From the NCBI GenBank assembly GCA_025449115.1, contig JAHLKC010000027.1, forward strand, positions 124,001 to 188,000: 64,000 nt of DNA, given 5' to 3'. Made by a program: the position numbers and the translations under genes. This stretch comes from Chytridium lagenaria. Taxonomy: Eukaryota > Chytridiomycota > Chytridiomycetes > Chytridiales > Chytridiaceae. The notes under the pieces were generated by a model, which ran no database searches, was not told where the DNA came from, and saw only the letters and a program-made list of their open reading frames with translations. This document shows positions 25,289 through 37,654 of the stretch, piece after piece (the stretch's first letter is position 1; the number at the start of each line of letters is the position of its first letter).

Positions 25289-28200
25289 CATTAATTACGA
25301 ATTCAACGAAAAAAAAAAGCCTCAAAAACTTACAAATCTTCCTAGCCCCCACATTCCTAATAACCCCCACCACATCCTCCGGAGTCCATTCACTTGGAAA
25401 CACCGCATCCCCTCTCACAATCGGCATCTGATTCCCCTCTACCTCAATCGTCGAAATCCTCACCCCCCTCTGATCCTCCGTCTCCACCGTCCACATACTC
25501 TCATCCTGGTACAACGCTTTCAAAAGCTTCAACGCCCGAACCCCGGATTCCGTGTGTCGATGCGGGATGTAGGCAGGGGGTTTGGGTGGCTTCGCGGTGA
25601 CAGTGGTAGGAGGTGTGGTGGACGTGGGTGGGGTACGGGTTTTCTTGTTGGGTTTAACGGGGGCGGGAGTGGAGGTAGGGTCGACTTCGGAGACAGGGGA
25701 ACCGTTCAAGGTGACGGACCAAGATGTGGAAGCGGTGGATTTGGGTTTAAACGTGGCAGTGATTTTCATTTCATCCACATCATCCACCTTTTTAATGTCA
25801 ACAAGGAATCGCACGACTCTTCCATTTCCAGCCGATTCCGCAATCCCGTCGACAACCTTCCCGACATCGATTTTCCCGCCTTGAACCGTGACATCGGCCG
25901 CAGTGTCCTTGGGGAACAGGGTCGCGGGGAGGAACACAAAGACAACGCCACCGTATGTCTTGGGCTGCTTGAATGTGACAGAGGCGGTGAAGGATTTGAC
26001 GCCGTGGACGAATTCTTCGGAAGCTGAAATGATGTTTGGAGAAGCTCGGAGGGACGGGGGGAGACGGACTATGAATGGGACTGGACCGTGGGCTGCGAGG
26101 TAGGTGTGGACGTCTTTAATCGCTTTGGGTGTTTGGGCCATAAGGAGTTTAAGCAGTGCTGGAAATTAAAGTCAGTTATTGCACGAGAAAAACCTTCAAG
26201 AAATAAGGGAAGCCACAAAGGATACTCACAAGACGGAATAGTCCCCTTGATATCAATCTGAACAATATAAGTAGCCTGCACCCCTCCCTCCACCTTCCTC
26301 AACACCCACCCACCAAAGTCAACCAAGCCCTAACCCGTTTCGGATCCTCCGCAACCCCTCCATCCTCCACCGAACTCACCACAAGCTTCACCCCCTCCTC
26401 CTCCCTCCTAACCCCAACAACCGTCACAAGCTCCCTCCCAGAAACCGGAAACGTTCCCTTCTGTTGACTATACGCCAAACTCTCATCCACTCCAAACGAC
26501 TCCACCACGCGTCCCATCTCAAACCTCGCGTCCCAGATCTGACGCGCAATGGGGGATCGAATCGTGGCGAGAATCTCGTCGAGCGTGTAAGGAGAGGGGA
26601 TGAACCCGTCACCACGGACGAGAGGCATGGGGGCGGTGGGATGTGGAGGGTTGGTGATGGTGATGCCGTCGGAAACAGAGTGGGCAACCCAGGGGTCGAT
26701 GGGCTCAAGGGTATCGAGGAGGGTGAAGGCGGCGTTGAGAGCGTTGGTGTGACGGTGGGGTGCTGGGGTTGGGAAAGGGGTTGGGATAGGGTCGGATGGT
26801 GGTTCGACGGGGGATTGCGGAGGGGAAGCCGAACGGCCCGGCATCTTCCTTGTAGTTGTCGGTGATTAAAGGACCACGAGGAGATTTTGATGACGCGTTT
26901 GCCTTTGTACGGGTATCCACACGTGCAGCTACCGGCTTTGGTTTAGGGGCGGCCTTGACGGGCTTGGATGTGGCGGCACGATTTCGTCAGCCACAGGTCG
27001 TCCCTTTACCATAACACCACCCGAATGACCAGGTCGAAGATCGATCGACACCTGAACTTCTTCCACGGAATCCGTCACAACACTCCTATCCACTGACACC
27101 TTCACCACAACCCCATCGCCAACCTTCCTCCCCCACTCCAAACCATTCCCCTGCACAGCCTTGGTCACAACGACAGCTCCATCCATCGCTCCTCTGACCG
27201 TCACATCCACATCCACCCCCCGCGTAATGTTTCGCGGGCAAGAAAACGCAACAGACCCACCGTATCGTTTTGGGTGCATCCATGAAAAGGTTGTGGAGAG
27301 ACGGCGAGAGGAGACATCGTGGGTTTCAGTGGGGTTGCGATGTTGAGAGTGGTTGGAGGTGAGGGATGCGCGGACTAGATGGGCGAGAGGGCCTTGAGAT
27401 GAGAGATAGTTTTGGATTTCCTTGATGCGCGTGGGGTTTGGGCTTGAATAACCTTGAGAAGCGCTAAGAGAAGAAAATTAAGATCAAACCAACCGATGTT
27501 ATAAACTAGATAAACTTAATGATGGAATGGTCCCCTTGATATCAACTTGCACAATGTAGGTAGCCTTGACACCTCCCTCCACCTTTTTCAAAATCCACCC
27601 AGCAAGAGTCAAATGCGCACGGACTCTCTTTGGGTCATCTGGGACGGCAGGGTCCGATAACAGATGTTGCAATTTGATAGACTTGAGCGTCTTCAGCGAT
27701 GGCGTCAGTGTCATAAGCGGTTTTCGAAATACAGCAGAGATCGCGTCCTGACACAGGGAACGTGCCACGTTGCTGGGTGTGAGTCAGGGCTTCGTCAAGG
27801 TTAAACGATTCGACGATACGTCCGCTTTCAAAACGAGGATCCCCTGGTGAATACCAATATGGTGTTAAAAATAAAAAAAAACGTCGGGAAGAAAAGAATC
27901 GATGAGAGGAAAAAATAAACTTACAAGTCAATCTTGCGGTAACGCTCTTGACTACGCTGAGAACCTCAAGAACACTCCAGGGTCCCTCGATAACACCATC
28001 ACCTCTAACCATAGGCATAACCGATCCCTCCACAGGTCTCGTGGTGATAGAAATCCCATCCGCGTTCGAATGTGGCTCCCACCCGTCCAGACTCTGTAAA
28101 CTCTTCAACAAAACAACCGCTTTTCTCGCAGCCTCGACATGACGATGATTGACAGCTTCCGCAAGCGCAACCTCAGGTTCATCCTCATCCACCATATCAA

Positions 28201-29590
28201 AGCCATTGGGGGCTTCTCCTTCATCGTCAGAGTTGAATCCGTTTTGCTCTTCATCGGCGTCAATAAGGTCGCTCTTGTAGGCTACGTCTTCAAGGTTATC
28301 GAGGGAGGGACGACGGGTGAATTCATCTTCGAGACTGCGGTTGAGGCTACCGTTAGGGTAGTTGGGTTGAGGGGAGTACTGCTGCTGGTACTGCTGTGGA
28401 GGGGAGTAGGACCGCGGAGATTCGGGTTGGTGGTACCGCCCAAGGGAGTTTTCGCCAGCGTAACCGTTGATGGAAGACCCCGAGGAAGCGCCCGGTGGGA
28501 GTAAGCTGCTTCGTCCCGAATGCACAGGAGGAGGCCCGTATTTGCGGAGGTAGTCGTCCAGCCATACGACGACAAGAGCGCGCCGGGCAAGGTAGCGTTT
28601 AGCGAGACCAGTCGGGACCATGCCTTTGACGTCGGATTGGATAATGTAGCTGACGCGGGTGGAGATGCGACCGTCAGACGAGACTTGGGGGTCAAGAATC
28701 CAGCCGTTAAGGCGGAGGTTGGCGCGGATACGGGTGGGGACGAGAGGAATTTTTGGGGTCTCGACGGATGAGGAGACGACACGGATCGTACCAGTGACGG
28801 GGTCGACTTCGCGTCTCTCGAGGAGAGCAAGATCACGATGGCTGAATAAAAGGTTAGCACATACCAAAGAAGCACAGGAGGGAAGAGTATGTAATTACCT
28901 GGCGATAGCCTTGGAGATGGCACGGATGACCATATAAGAAAGGGAAAGTGGAGTCGTTGATTTTTTCAACCAAGTGTCCTTCATGATACCATTCGTCCCC
29001 TGTAAATAAAAAAAAGGATCATGGTCATTTATCAAGTTGGTGATGAATTCAGTGGGAGACACGTCATCAACGAGTGCACAACAAATCTTTTGGAGATGTA
29101 GAAAACACTTACAGAGACTCCTGGACTTGACCAACGTAAAGATGGTCTCTGGCGTCACATTCTTGATCACACCCACCCCCATAAAAATAGGAACACTACT
29201 CGCTCCCTCGGCGCCTCTTGGAGGCACCCTAGTTCTCCGATACACCACGGCGCCTGATTTGTGGGTCAACACAGGCTTCCATCCCCCCAAATCCGACACC
29301 ATTGACACCAACGAATCCATGTTTGCCTCTGCAGTATCAAGCAGAGCTCTGTGGACGGCATTGTTGTGATCATGCGAGACATTGTCTCCGGATGAGCCCA
29401 TAATGGAGGGGGCGGTTGGGTAGCCTGAGGGAGAAGGGAAGGGGTAGCCTGATGCACTACTGCTGTTGATACCTGCTGGTGATCGTGAGGATGCGACGGG
29501 TGGAGAGTTGTTTTGGTAGTTTTGTTGTTGCTGTTGATGTTGATAACGCATTTGGTTCTCCCATTCTTGAGTGTCTGTGGGAGTGGGCAT
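23864..29590 (-). CDS. Four-START-domain protein with beta-rich repeats and C-terminal membrane anchor
   Basis: START domains bind single lipids in a helix-grip pocket and usually occur once per protein. Reading 5' to 3' I see: a Gln/Ser-rich N-terminus; START 1 (29340-28560; LWDEWYHEGHLVEKI spans an intron); a disordered linker; START 2 (about 28150-27530); a beta-rich segment (27460-26980); START 3 (26790-26240); a second beta-rich segment (26140-25680); START 4 (25560-24880); a third (24830-24390); then two or three membrane helices (24190-23864). STARTs 2-4 share HRHxxxxxALxLL, P(L/I/M)VRGD and, in 2 and 3, KGTFPVSGR(D/E)L. Each beta-rich segment ends near NGxPV-like residues. Introns recur after START residues TxRLT/SLW in equivalent places. 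At least five one-base frame breaks occur (near 24392, 24985, 26310, 26840 and 26960), so it could be two or more adjacent genes. I favour one gene because linkers join the frames. Not a family I know by name. Confidence 0.75.
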
Positions 29591-29690
29591 GCGACCCTCG
29601 AGGTTTCCTGGAGGTGATCTAACAAGGGTAGATGAATGTTTGTGTGAGCTTTCTGATCCATTTGAACTAGAATATCCAAGGAATATTTAT

Positions 29691-29724
29691 CCATCCCATC
29701 CATCCATCCATCCATCCATCCATC
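29691..29724. repeat. CATC tetranucleotide microsatellite
   Basis: About eight CATC/CCAT units lie just upstream of the START gene's first visible exon. Confidence 0.85.
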
Positions 29725-29788
29725 ACTTGCATACCACTCATGCCAGCCACCCACTCACTCATCCCGTACGTACCTGCATACATTACAT

Positions 29789-29789
<1 letters not shown>

Positions 29790-29820
<31 letters not shown>
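29790..29820. repeat. TC then AC dinucleotide microsatellite
   Basis: A short (TC)n run continues into about ten AC units in the upstream region of the START gene. Confidence 0.9.
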
Positions 29821-29824
29821 CCTG

Positions 29825-31599
29825 ATTCCCTACCACCTCCTCCCATATCCCTCTTTACACTCACCTGTGCATGATATCCCCTCGTCCTATTCTTGCGTTT
29901 GAAAGGGAAGGGTAAAAGAGCGTGAGAAATGCCCTTTATGTATTTTTTATTAATTAATTAATTAAAAAAGTATTCAGTTGGGGTGCATATTATATATTAT
30001 GGAAAATGACGAAACTCTTTAAATTATTAATTAATAAAAAACAGGGTTTTTTGTGGTCGTCATCAATCATCTCATGTTACACACTGTGCCTTCTTCTTTC
30101 TTTCTAATGTTACACTCAAGTATTATTTAATAATAATAAATTAAATATTTAGTAAAAATGTCATACACAATCTCACACTCTCTCACTCCTCACACTCTCA
30201 TCCTCTCTCACACGAGCACAAGCACAAGCATCCTTTATTTATAAATAATAATAATAATAATGACAAAAAGTATTTATTTATATTAACTCTGTACATATAT
30301 AATAATTCATTTACGTCATTATTACATAACTGTGTTTATTCTTTAACTATTAAATATTTACAAAACCCATTTGACGCGTGAGGTTAGAACCACGCTTTGA
30401 GCTCAAGGAGCCATCTGCTGACCGAGCCCATGTGCCTTCACGAGGAAACGCACTCCATACAGGAAGGGCTTTTGTTGTTTTTGGGGTGGGCAATAGAACA
30501 ATGTCATATTTGAGACGTTGGGAGCAATCATCCCTGGTGCCACGCAAATTCGGGGGCCAATATTTCGATCCGGACGCCGTTAAGCGGGCAAAACATCTGT
30601 ATCCGCCCCATTTGCCACTCCTGCAGATGCGGATGGAAATACTTCAGTGTCTAACGTCGCTGCCGCGCCCAAAGAGCCGGCCAACAGCTGTTTGCGGCAT
30701 TGGCGGCTGCAGTAGTTGTGGGGCTTTTGTCAGCTCCAAGATGGCTGCGGTCAATTATCCGATAGGATATTATTGGCGAGACGTGATGCAGTCTTGGGGC
30801 TGTTGTCAGTGTCTGGATCTTCCTCACCCGCATATGGCGGTACTTGAGCTCTCTTTCTGAGGTAGGTCAGTCCTCAAATGTGAAACTCATGAGCTTCCCG
30901 CCGGCTTTACCCAATCAAAGGACTAAGTTCGCACATCCTCCTGGAATGAAGCACCGGCTTTAAACATAGAATCCAGCGCGTTACCAAAGTATTATCTTTG
31001 ATGATAAAGGCGTCGACGTCGTGTAGTACTGTGATTGATGTTTCGCCAGCATCAACCTCCTTTCCCTCTGCGATGGTCGAAAGTACTTTAAATATTTAAT
31101 GCCACCTGTCTTCTAAATATAACATACTGATGGAATATCTCAGCCAATCATAAACAATCTGTGATGATGCCATATTTAAACTGTATCTCTTATTAAATAT
31201 TTAATTATGTGTTTGAATATTCGAGAAGTCAACCAGTCAACCAACCAATCAAAGCCAACCAGACCAACCAACCAGACCAACCAACCAACCAACTCCTTCA
31301 AACCAGCCAACCAAAAACCCTTTGGGCCTTATGTGCTTGGATTCAAAGTCACGTGATATTAATCATTAATAATTATAAATAATCCCATCGCATGATCCAT
31401 TTTTGCATACCCTTGACTTTGGGGGTAATCATGGGTGGTCAGACTCAGACCGTGTGAACTCATAAATAAATAATAAATAAACCTAATACATACCTGTATA
31501 CGTGGCATCTCTGGCGACTCCGTCATTCATTCATTCATTCACCACAGCATCAAGCATTCATCATCAAGCATCATATCCATCATCTCGTAGTGGGAGTAA
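29825..31599. other. Large AT-rich intergenic region with a GC-richer island
   Basis: This separates the divergent START and acyltransferase genes. It contains TTAATTAA-type tracts (about 29949-29966), several AT-rich blocks (30000-30360, 31080-31200) and many CACA/CTCT tracts. At 30360-30880 an abruptly GC-richer island carries a 160-codon plus-strand ORF (30378-30860). I recognise no domain in it and see no splice structure. It may be an old mobile-element fragment or a foreign insertion. Confidence 0.5.
31228..31315. repeat. CCAA-rich imperfect repeat
   Basis: Many CCAACC/CCAAT/AGACC units are visible in the upstream region of the acyltransferase gene. The repeat is imperfect and its function is unknown. 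Confidence 0.75.
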
Positions 31600-33859
31600 A
31601 TGACCCCACAACAAGATCCAACTACTGCTCCACCTTTGTGGGTGGACAAGTCAGCAGCATCACCCCAACCAAGGCTGCAGCAACAACAAGGCGAAGATGT
31701 AGAGACAGAGGATGAGGATGCCTTCATGTCGTTCGATGAGGGGGACTCTATCGAGTTCTCTGCATCAGAGCACCTTCCGTCATCCTACAACTCCACCACT
31801 ACCACCAGCAAAGGCAAGTCAACGTCCTTCAGCATCAAGAATCCTTTCACCTCTTCATCCGCTCCCTCCGTCTCTCCACACAACTCCCTCTCCTCATCCC
31901 CCTCCACAATTCGTCCATCCTCCTTCAAATCTCCCCGCAATAAGCAAAGCCTGGAGTCCATGTCTCCCTCCCGTCTACCCCTCCCAACCTCCCCCTCCCA
32001 TCCCCAAATCCCGCCCCTCATCCACTCCACATCCGATGTCCCAGCCTTCTTTGCATCACGACCTTACATCACCATCTCGGTCGACGATTTACGGCACAAG
32101 GAAGAACGAGTTGATATTGATTCTGGGGATGAATCCGAGTCGGATGACGAGTCGCCAAATGTGTTGCCGCCCATGAGGCAGGGACGACGCGTAGAGTTGG
32201 AGAGAGATGTTGTCGAAGTGAGAAACGAATCTACACCGCTTCTTGCAGGAACTGCGACTGCAACAAGGGAGCGGAGACGGACTTATTCGGGGGCAACAAG
32301 TCCTGGTGGTTCGCCGCTTCGCAGCAGGAGTCGAAGTCGAAGAGGAGGAAAGAGGTTGCCGTCATTAGATATATTTCGTGGAGGGGTCGTGCTGGCAATG
32401 ATTATGGCAAAGTAAGAAAGAGCATTAGATTGGCTTTTTGGTGCTAACACTTTACAAGTTTTCAAATCCCGTCGCATGCGTTTTCTTGGATGTTGCATGC
32501 AGAGTGGATTGGACTTTCACCCGTTGACCTCATCTTTCCTGCGTTCCTCTTTTGCCATGGGAATGGTAAGCTACTTTGTTTCATCATTTAAGTAAACTAA
32601 CCATAACTTATTCATAGTCGTTTGCCCGCTCTCGCTTCATATTAGAGATCGGAGCTATCTCTCCCTTGCCTAATCGATCAACGCAGCTGTTCCTCATAGG
32701 ACTATTGCTGAACGACCCCCATCACTCCTTACGTCTTTACTGGATCGTTATCGCACTTTAGAATTCTTGGAGTTCTGCAACGTATTGGCATCGTCTACTT
32801 CGGTAATACTTAAATTGGATAAATTTACCGATCACCCCAACTCTAACATTCTACTCTTAAGTCTGTGCTGTCGCCTACAAGGCTCTACCATGGCTTCTCT
32901 TCCAAATTCTTTTCCCCACCACCTTCCTGTCTTTCTGGTTTTACCTCACGCTCCACACCCAACCGACCGCCATCGACCCATCCACGAACCTTACCTGCCG
33001 ACCGGGCATGCTCTCTCCACCTGAGTGCACCGCCCAGTCCCATTACGACATTCTCCTCCTTACCAGTAACCACACCTACCGTAACCTTCCATACGATAAC
33101 GAAGGCACGCTATCCACCATCACCGCAGCACTGAGTTGTTGGGCTGGTGTTGTGCTTGGAGTAAGTCTTCTCCGTACCATGCACCCAGATCTCACCGACG
33201 GTGGATGGCGCGCGAAACTCCTCAGAGGAACGGGTGGAAGTGGAGTCGTTGCTATTGCGCTTGGTATCGTTGTCGAACGGTTCGGTATGCCCATCTCCAA
33301 GATTTTGTGGACGCCGAGTTTCTTGTTTATCGCATCGGGAGTAGGGTTACTTGTCTTTGGGATGGCGTTTTGGAGTGTTGATTTGGAACCTGAGATGGCG
33401 AAACGGTTGCTTGAGGTCAGGAAGGGATGGATATCTAGAAGGAGGAGTGGGGTGTTAAGGTCGAGACCTGTGTCTTATGTGTCGGACGGGGGGAGGTCGA
33501 TGTCACCTGATGCGACGGTATCGCCTGAAACGTCTCCACCACCAGCACGACGGAGACGACATGACAAGATCCCGCCGTTGATGATGGCGAGGTTTATGGT
33601 GTTGCATGCGTTGATTGCGGTGGGACGGAACCCGCTTCTAGTGTATGTTGTGAGTTCTTTGATTGAAGTGGTGCTTTGGTGGAGTGTGCCTGGAGGCATT
33701 GCGCCGAGGTATTTGGCGGGAATTTTGTTTGAGGGGTGTGGGTTTACGGTGTTACCGTTTGGGGTTTCGTCGTTGGTTTGGAGTGCCGTGTGGACTGTTG
33801 GGGTTGTTGTTCCGATGGCGGTTGTGTTGGATGCGAGAGGCGTTTATTGGACTGTGTGA
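31600..33859 (+). CDS. HGSNAT-like multi-pass acyltransferase
   Basis: This resembles heparan-alpha-glucosaminide N-acetyltransferase and its bacterial relatives, which move acetyl groups across membranes. Exons are 31600-32411, 32459-32565, 32618-32802 and 32862-33859. The first 250 residues are a Ser/acidic disordered cytosolic tail. The family signature follows: SLDIFRG, then LHAEWIGLSPVDLIFPAFLF, whose His aligns with the catalytic His of HGSNAT; then GVLQRIGIVYF, the motif YDNEGTLSTI, and several membrane helices to GRNPLLVYV. One frame break lies at the five-C run 32716-32720 (four C gives NDPITPYVF). Fungi lack heparan sulfate, so the natural acceptor is unknown; it may be another glycan. 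Confidence 0.85.
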
Positions 33860-34156
33860 ATGGTGCTTGGAGATCGTTCGTGGTGGTTTCATTTACCTTT
33901 TCATTCTATGATGAGGGTTGGATCATGATTTTTTTTTCCGCTTTCTTTTTTTTGCCTTTATGTTGAGATTTGAATGTCTCTTTTTCATTTATATTACATG
34001 CGATACCATATTTTACACTAGACGATATATTTTTGTTTTCTCGTTGCTTCGCCATAAAATCCCAATTTTTTCGCTTTTGAGGTGTCGTGACTGCGATGCA
34101 TGTAAAGATTGGGCAATTTAAATATTTTAAAAGTAGAATTTCTTGGGTCTCAAAAA

Positions 34157-37100
34157 ATGAACCGCATCAAGGACTCGAAACCCAAAGACTACCTCCACCA
34201 TCCCTACAGTTCAACAGGCCGTAACCCCAACAAGTTCACAAACTCTAACCGTGAACGCACCACCCCCAACATCTCCGATGACCTCTCCCCAGCTCCCATA
34301 AAAGAACACACCATCATCATCCCGAAAAAAGCAACCCTCACCCTTTCCGTCGATCCCACCGCCCCACCTCCTGAAGGCTGCATCCAGGACGTTACCTCCC
34401 AACTCTTCACGCCACCACAAGGTTCCGATTTCTCCTACCTTGTCATCAAGGGTGACGCTTCCACCCGTCCACTCTATGTGTCTGATGATGGACGTATCCT
34501 GTTGGAAGCGTTCAACCCCCTCGCCTTGCCTGCGATTGATTTCTTGATTACGATTGCGGAGCCCGTGTCGAGACCGAGTCGGATTCATGAGTATCGGTTG
34601 ACCACTTATTCGCTTTATGCGGCCGTGTCGGTGGGGATGGAGACGGAGACGCTGTTGATGGTGTTGGAGAGGTATTCGAAGAATAAGGTGCCTGAAAGGG
34701 TTGTGAAGTTTATTAGGGAGTGTACGTTGTCGTATGGGAAGGTGAAGTTGGTGTTGAAGCATAATAGGTAATATTGGTTGAGGCTCGTTTGGAGCTTTTA
34801 CTTGTAGAGCGGGTTTTGGGGGGGTTGTTGGATTGGGGGGGGTTGAGTTTATATAAGAGTTTAAGTTCTTTGTTCCATGAATTACCGCTTGGAGGATTTA
34901 TGGGTTTCGTTTGGACTATAGTGGGGGAACTTCTCAGATATCGGCTATAAGGGACTTTGATTTAATTATATTTTTTTGTTTCCGTCATAGTGTTTTTTCT
35001 CTATTCTGTTTAACCCTTTTCACCGCAGTTCCATCATTCCCGCTGTTTCGCCGCGAATTTTCTGCATCCTGCTCAGATTAATGATACTTACAATATGCTT
35101 AGATACTTTCTCGAATCCAGTTACCCCGAAATTCTCCGCATTCTTCTCCGCAATGCCACTATTCAAAATGCCCGCACAGATTCCTCCGACCTAGAAATCG
35201 TTAAACCCGCCCCGACCATCACCCCCGCAAAACCTACCACGACCACCACCACCGCCACCGCCCCTAGACCCCTTGACGACTCTGATTTCGGCGCCATCAT
35301 CCTTGACCGCGATTCCGATGACGAGGATGCCCGTGATTTTGCTGAATCCGATTTTGCGCAATCCTTTGAGATCCAAAAGGCCAAAGTTGAGGAGGTGAAA
35401 AAAAAGTGCACAGAATTGGATTACCCGTTGATGGAGGAGTATGATTTTCGACATGACGATGTGAATGCGAACCTGGATATCGATTTGTCGCCGAAATGTA
35501 TCATTAGGGATTATCAGGAGAAGAGTTTGAGTAAGATGTTTGGAGGAGGTGGAGGAGGGCTAGGAGTGGGATTATTGTGTTGCCGACTGGGGCTGGGAAG
35601 ACGCTTGTGGGGATTACGGCGGCTTGTACTGTGAAGAAGAGTACACTTGTTTTGTGTACGAATGCTATTTCGGTAGAGCAGTGGGCGAGGGAGTTTAAGA
35701 ATTGGTCGAATATTGAGGAAGGGAAGATTGCAAAGTTTACGTCGGAGAATAAGACAAAGGTATATGTTCTTTTTAATCCTTGCTTTTTTTTCTTTTGTTA
35801 TCTGTACTTTATCTTAATTACAATACTTTATTTTCGCGGACTGTTCTTTTCGTATTGCCCTATTCCTTGGTCACTTTGAAGAAAACATAAAAAAAAATAA
35901 ATTAATAAAAAACTGACCTTTTCCAAACAGTTTGTGGGTGACGCAGGTATCGTGGTCTCCACCTACACCATGATCTCCCACTCTGGCAAACGTTCCTGGG
36001 AAACCACCAAGATGCTTGAGTTTATTGCAGGCCGTGAATGGGGACTGTTGATCCTCGATGAAGTCCATGTCGTCCCTGCGAATGTGTTTCGACGGGTTCT
36101 GACGACGGTTGCTGCGCATACAAAGTTGGGGTTGACTGCTACACTTGTGAGAGAGGATGATAAGATTGCGGATTTGAATTTCTTGATTGGGCCGAAATTG
36201 TATGAGGCGAATTGGATGGATTTGGCGGGGAGAGGACATATTGCGAAGGTCGAAGTAAGTATACCGCGATGTCCTCCTTTGTTTTTGGAGAGCTTGATTT
36301 TTTTTTTGGGGGGGGGGAGGGTTTTGGGGGGAGGGTTTTGGCTTGGTCGGCTTTTAACGCGCGTTTTTCTTGGTTTGTTTGTGAAATAGGCTACTGAAGT
36401 GTGGTGTCCAATGACGGGAGATTTTTATCGAGAGTATTTGAAGGCAGATTCAAGAAAGAAGAGGTTGCTTTGTGTCATGAACCCGTCAAAGTTTATGGCT
36501 GCCGAGTATCTTATTCGGACGAGGGAGGCAGCAAATGATAAGATTATCGTGTTCTCAGATAACGTGTATGCTCTTCTTGTAAGTTTCAAGACTCGTCATA
36601 CCCAAGCTTTTTTTGTTTAAACCATTTCCGTCGACACTCTAGCACTACGCCCACCGTCTCAAAAAACCTTTTATTTACGGTAAAACCTCACACGAAGAAC
36701 GTACCGTCATCCTCAACCATTTCCGAAACTCCCACCCTCAATTTAAAACCATTTTCCTTTCTAAAGTTGGAGACACCTCCCTCGATTTACCTGAAGCTAC
36801 ATGTCTCATCCAGATTTCATCACAGTTTGGATCGCGAAGACAGGAGGCGCAGAGAATGGGGAGAATTTTGAGAGCTAAAAGAAGGAACGAGGAAGGATTT
36901 AGGTCAAGGTTTTTCACACTTGTCAGTCGGGATACAGATGAAGTCGCTTTTTCGGATAAGCGAAAACGGTTCTTGATTGATCAAGGGTATGAGTATAAGG
37001 TGAGTAAACCAACCCCCCCCCACTACGCACCCACCTTTCACGGTTAACGTACGATAAAAAAATCAATAAATTATTATAAAGGTCGTCCCCGACCTTACCG

Positions 37101-37375
37101 CTCTCATCCCAGCCTCCGACATCCCGTCCCTCAATTACGCTCTCCGTCGTGACCAGCTTTCCTTGCTCAACGATATTCTCTCGCAAAACGATGATGCCGG
37201 GGATGAAGAGGATTTGAATATTGCGGAAGATGATCTTGCGAGTGAGTTTGCCAAGGCTGGAGGTGGGAAGAAGGTTGGGAAGGTTGGGGTTAAGAAGGGG
37301 ATTACTGCGGCGGAGAGGAAGGCGTTGGAGAAGAAGAGGGCTGGAGTGTTTAAATTGTTTTATGGAAAGAAGTGA
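34157..37375 (+). CDS. TFIIH helicase/translocase subunit XPB (Ssl2)
   Basis: This is the ATP-dependent DNA translocase of TFIIH, needed for promoter opening and nucleotide excision repair. Exons are 34157-34767, 35103-35759, 35931-36254, 36390-36578, 36643-36999 and 37082-37375, about 810 codons, the normal size. The N-terminal XPB domain ([31 protein letters not shown]) precedes a damage-recognition-like region. Helicase motifs are Walker [13 protein letters not shown] box, SATL-type motif III read as [10 protein letters not shown], and motif [13 protein letters not shown]. The C-terminal tail is acidic, then Lys-rich ([14 protein letters not shown]). One frame break precedes Walker A: adding one G to the GGG at 35557-35559 restores the [15 protein letters not shown] frame. 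The first intron (335 nt) is long for this window. Part of the tail coding sequence has an inverted copy at 37.95-38.06 kb. Confidence 0.95.
37178..37289 (+). repeat. Inverted duplication, copy 1 (inside SSL2 last exon)
   Basis: This stretch encodes [19 protein letters not shown] and the following Lys/Gly-rich run. It matches the reverse complement of 37945-38057 over about 110 nt. A central block of about 48 nt is identical, and weaker similarity extends 5'. Confidence 0.85.
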
Positions 37376-37654
37376 TGCGTTGGGTTTATTTGTGTTTTTT
37401 TGTTGTTTTTTTTTGGGAGAGTTGTGGAAGGTGCCTTTTTTTTTTTGTTGTTGCTTATTATAATTGCTGTGCTTTTATTGTTTGACGCGATGGGAAAAAG
37501 GAAACTAAGACAGTATATATGAATAGAAAGGAGAAAAACAAACTCATGAAATAAAGGGAAGTTTGAAAGTGATCAAAAATGCGGGTATCTCAATTTCACG
37601 CGTGTCATTTCGGTCGTTCAGCAAAAAAACTCGTATGAGTATATAGTGATATAT

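Noticed and set aside
29266..29754. Minus ORF overlapping the first START exon
   Set aside because: It is out of frame with the START domain and composed of simple repeats at its start.
36270..36389. Open frame continuing past the third SSL2 exon
   Set aside because: It is intron 4, with GTAAGT donor, G-rich middle and AAATAG acceptor; the protein continues correctly after removal.
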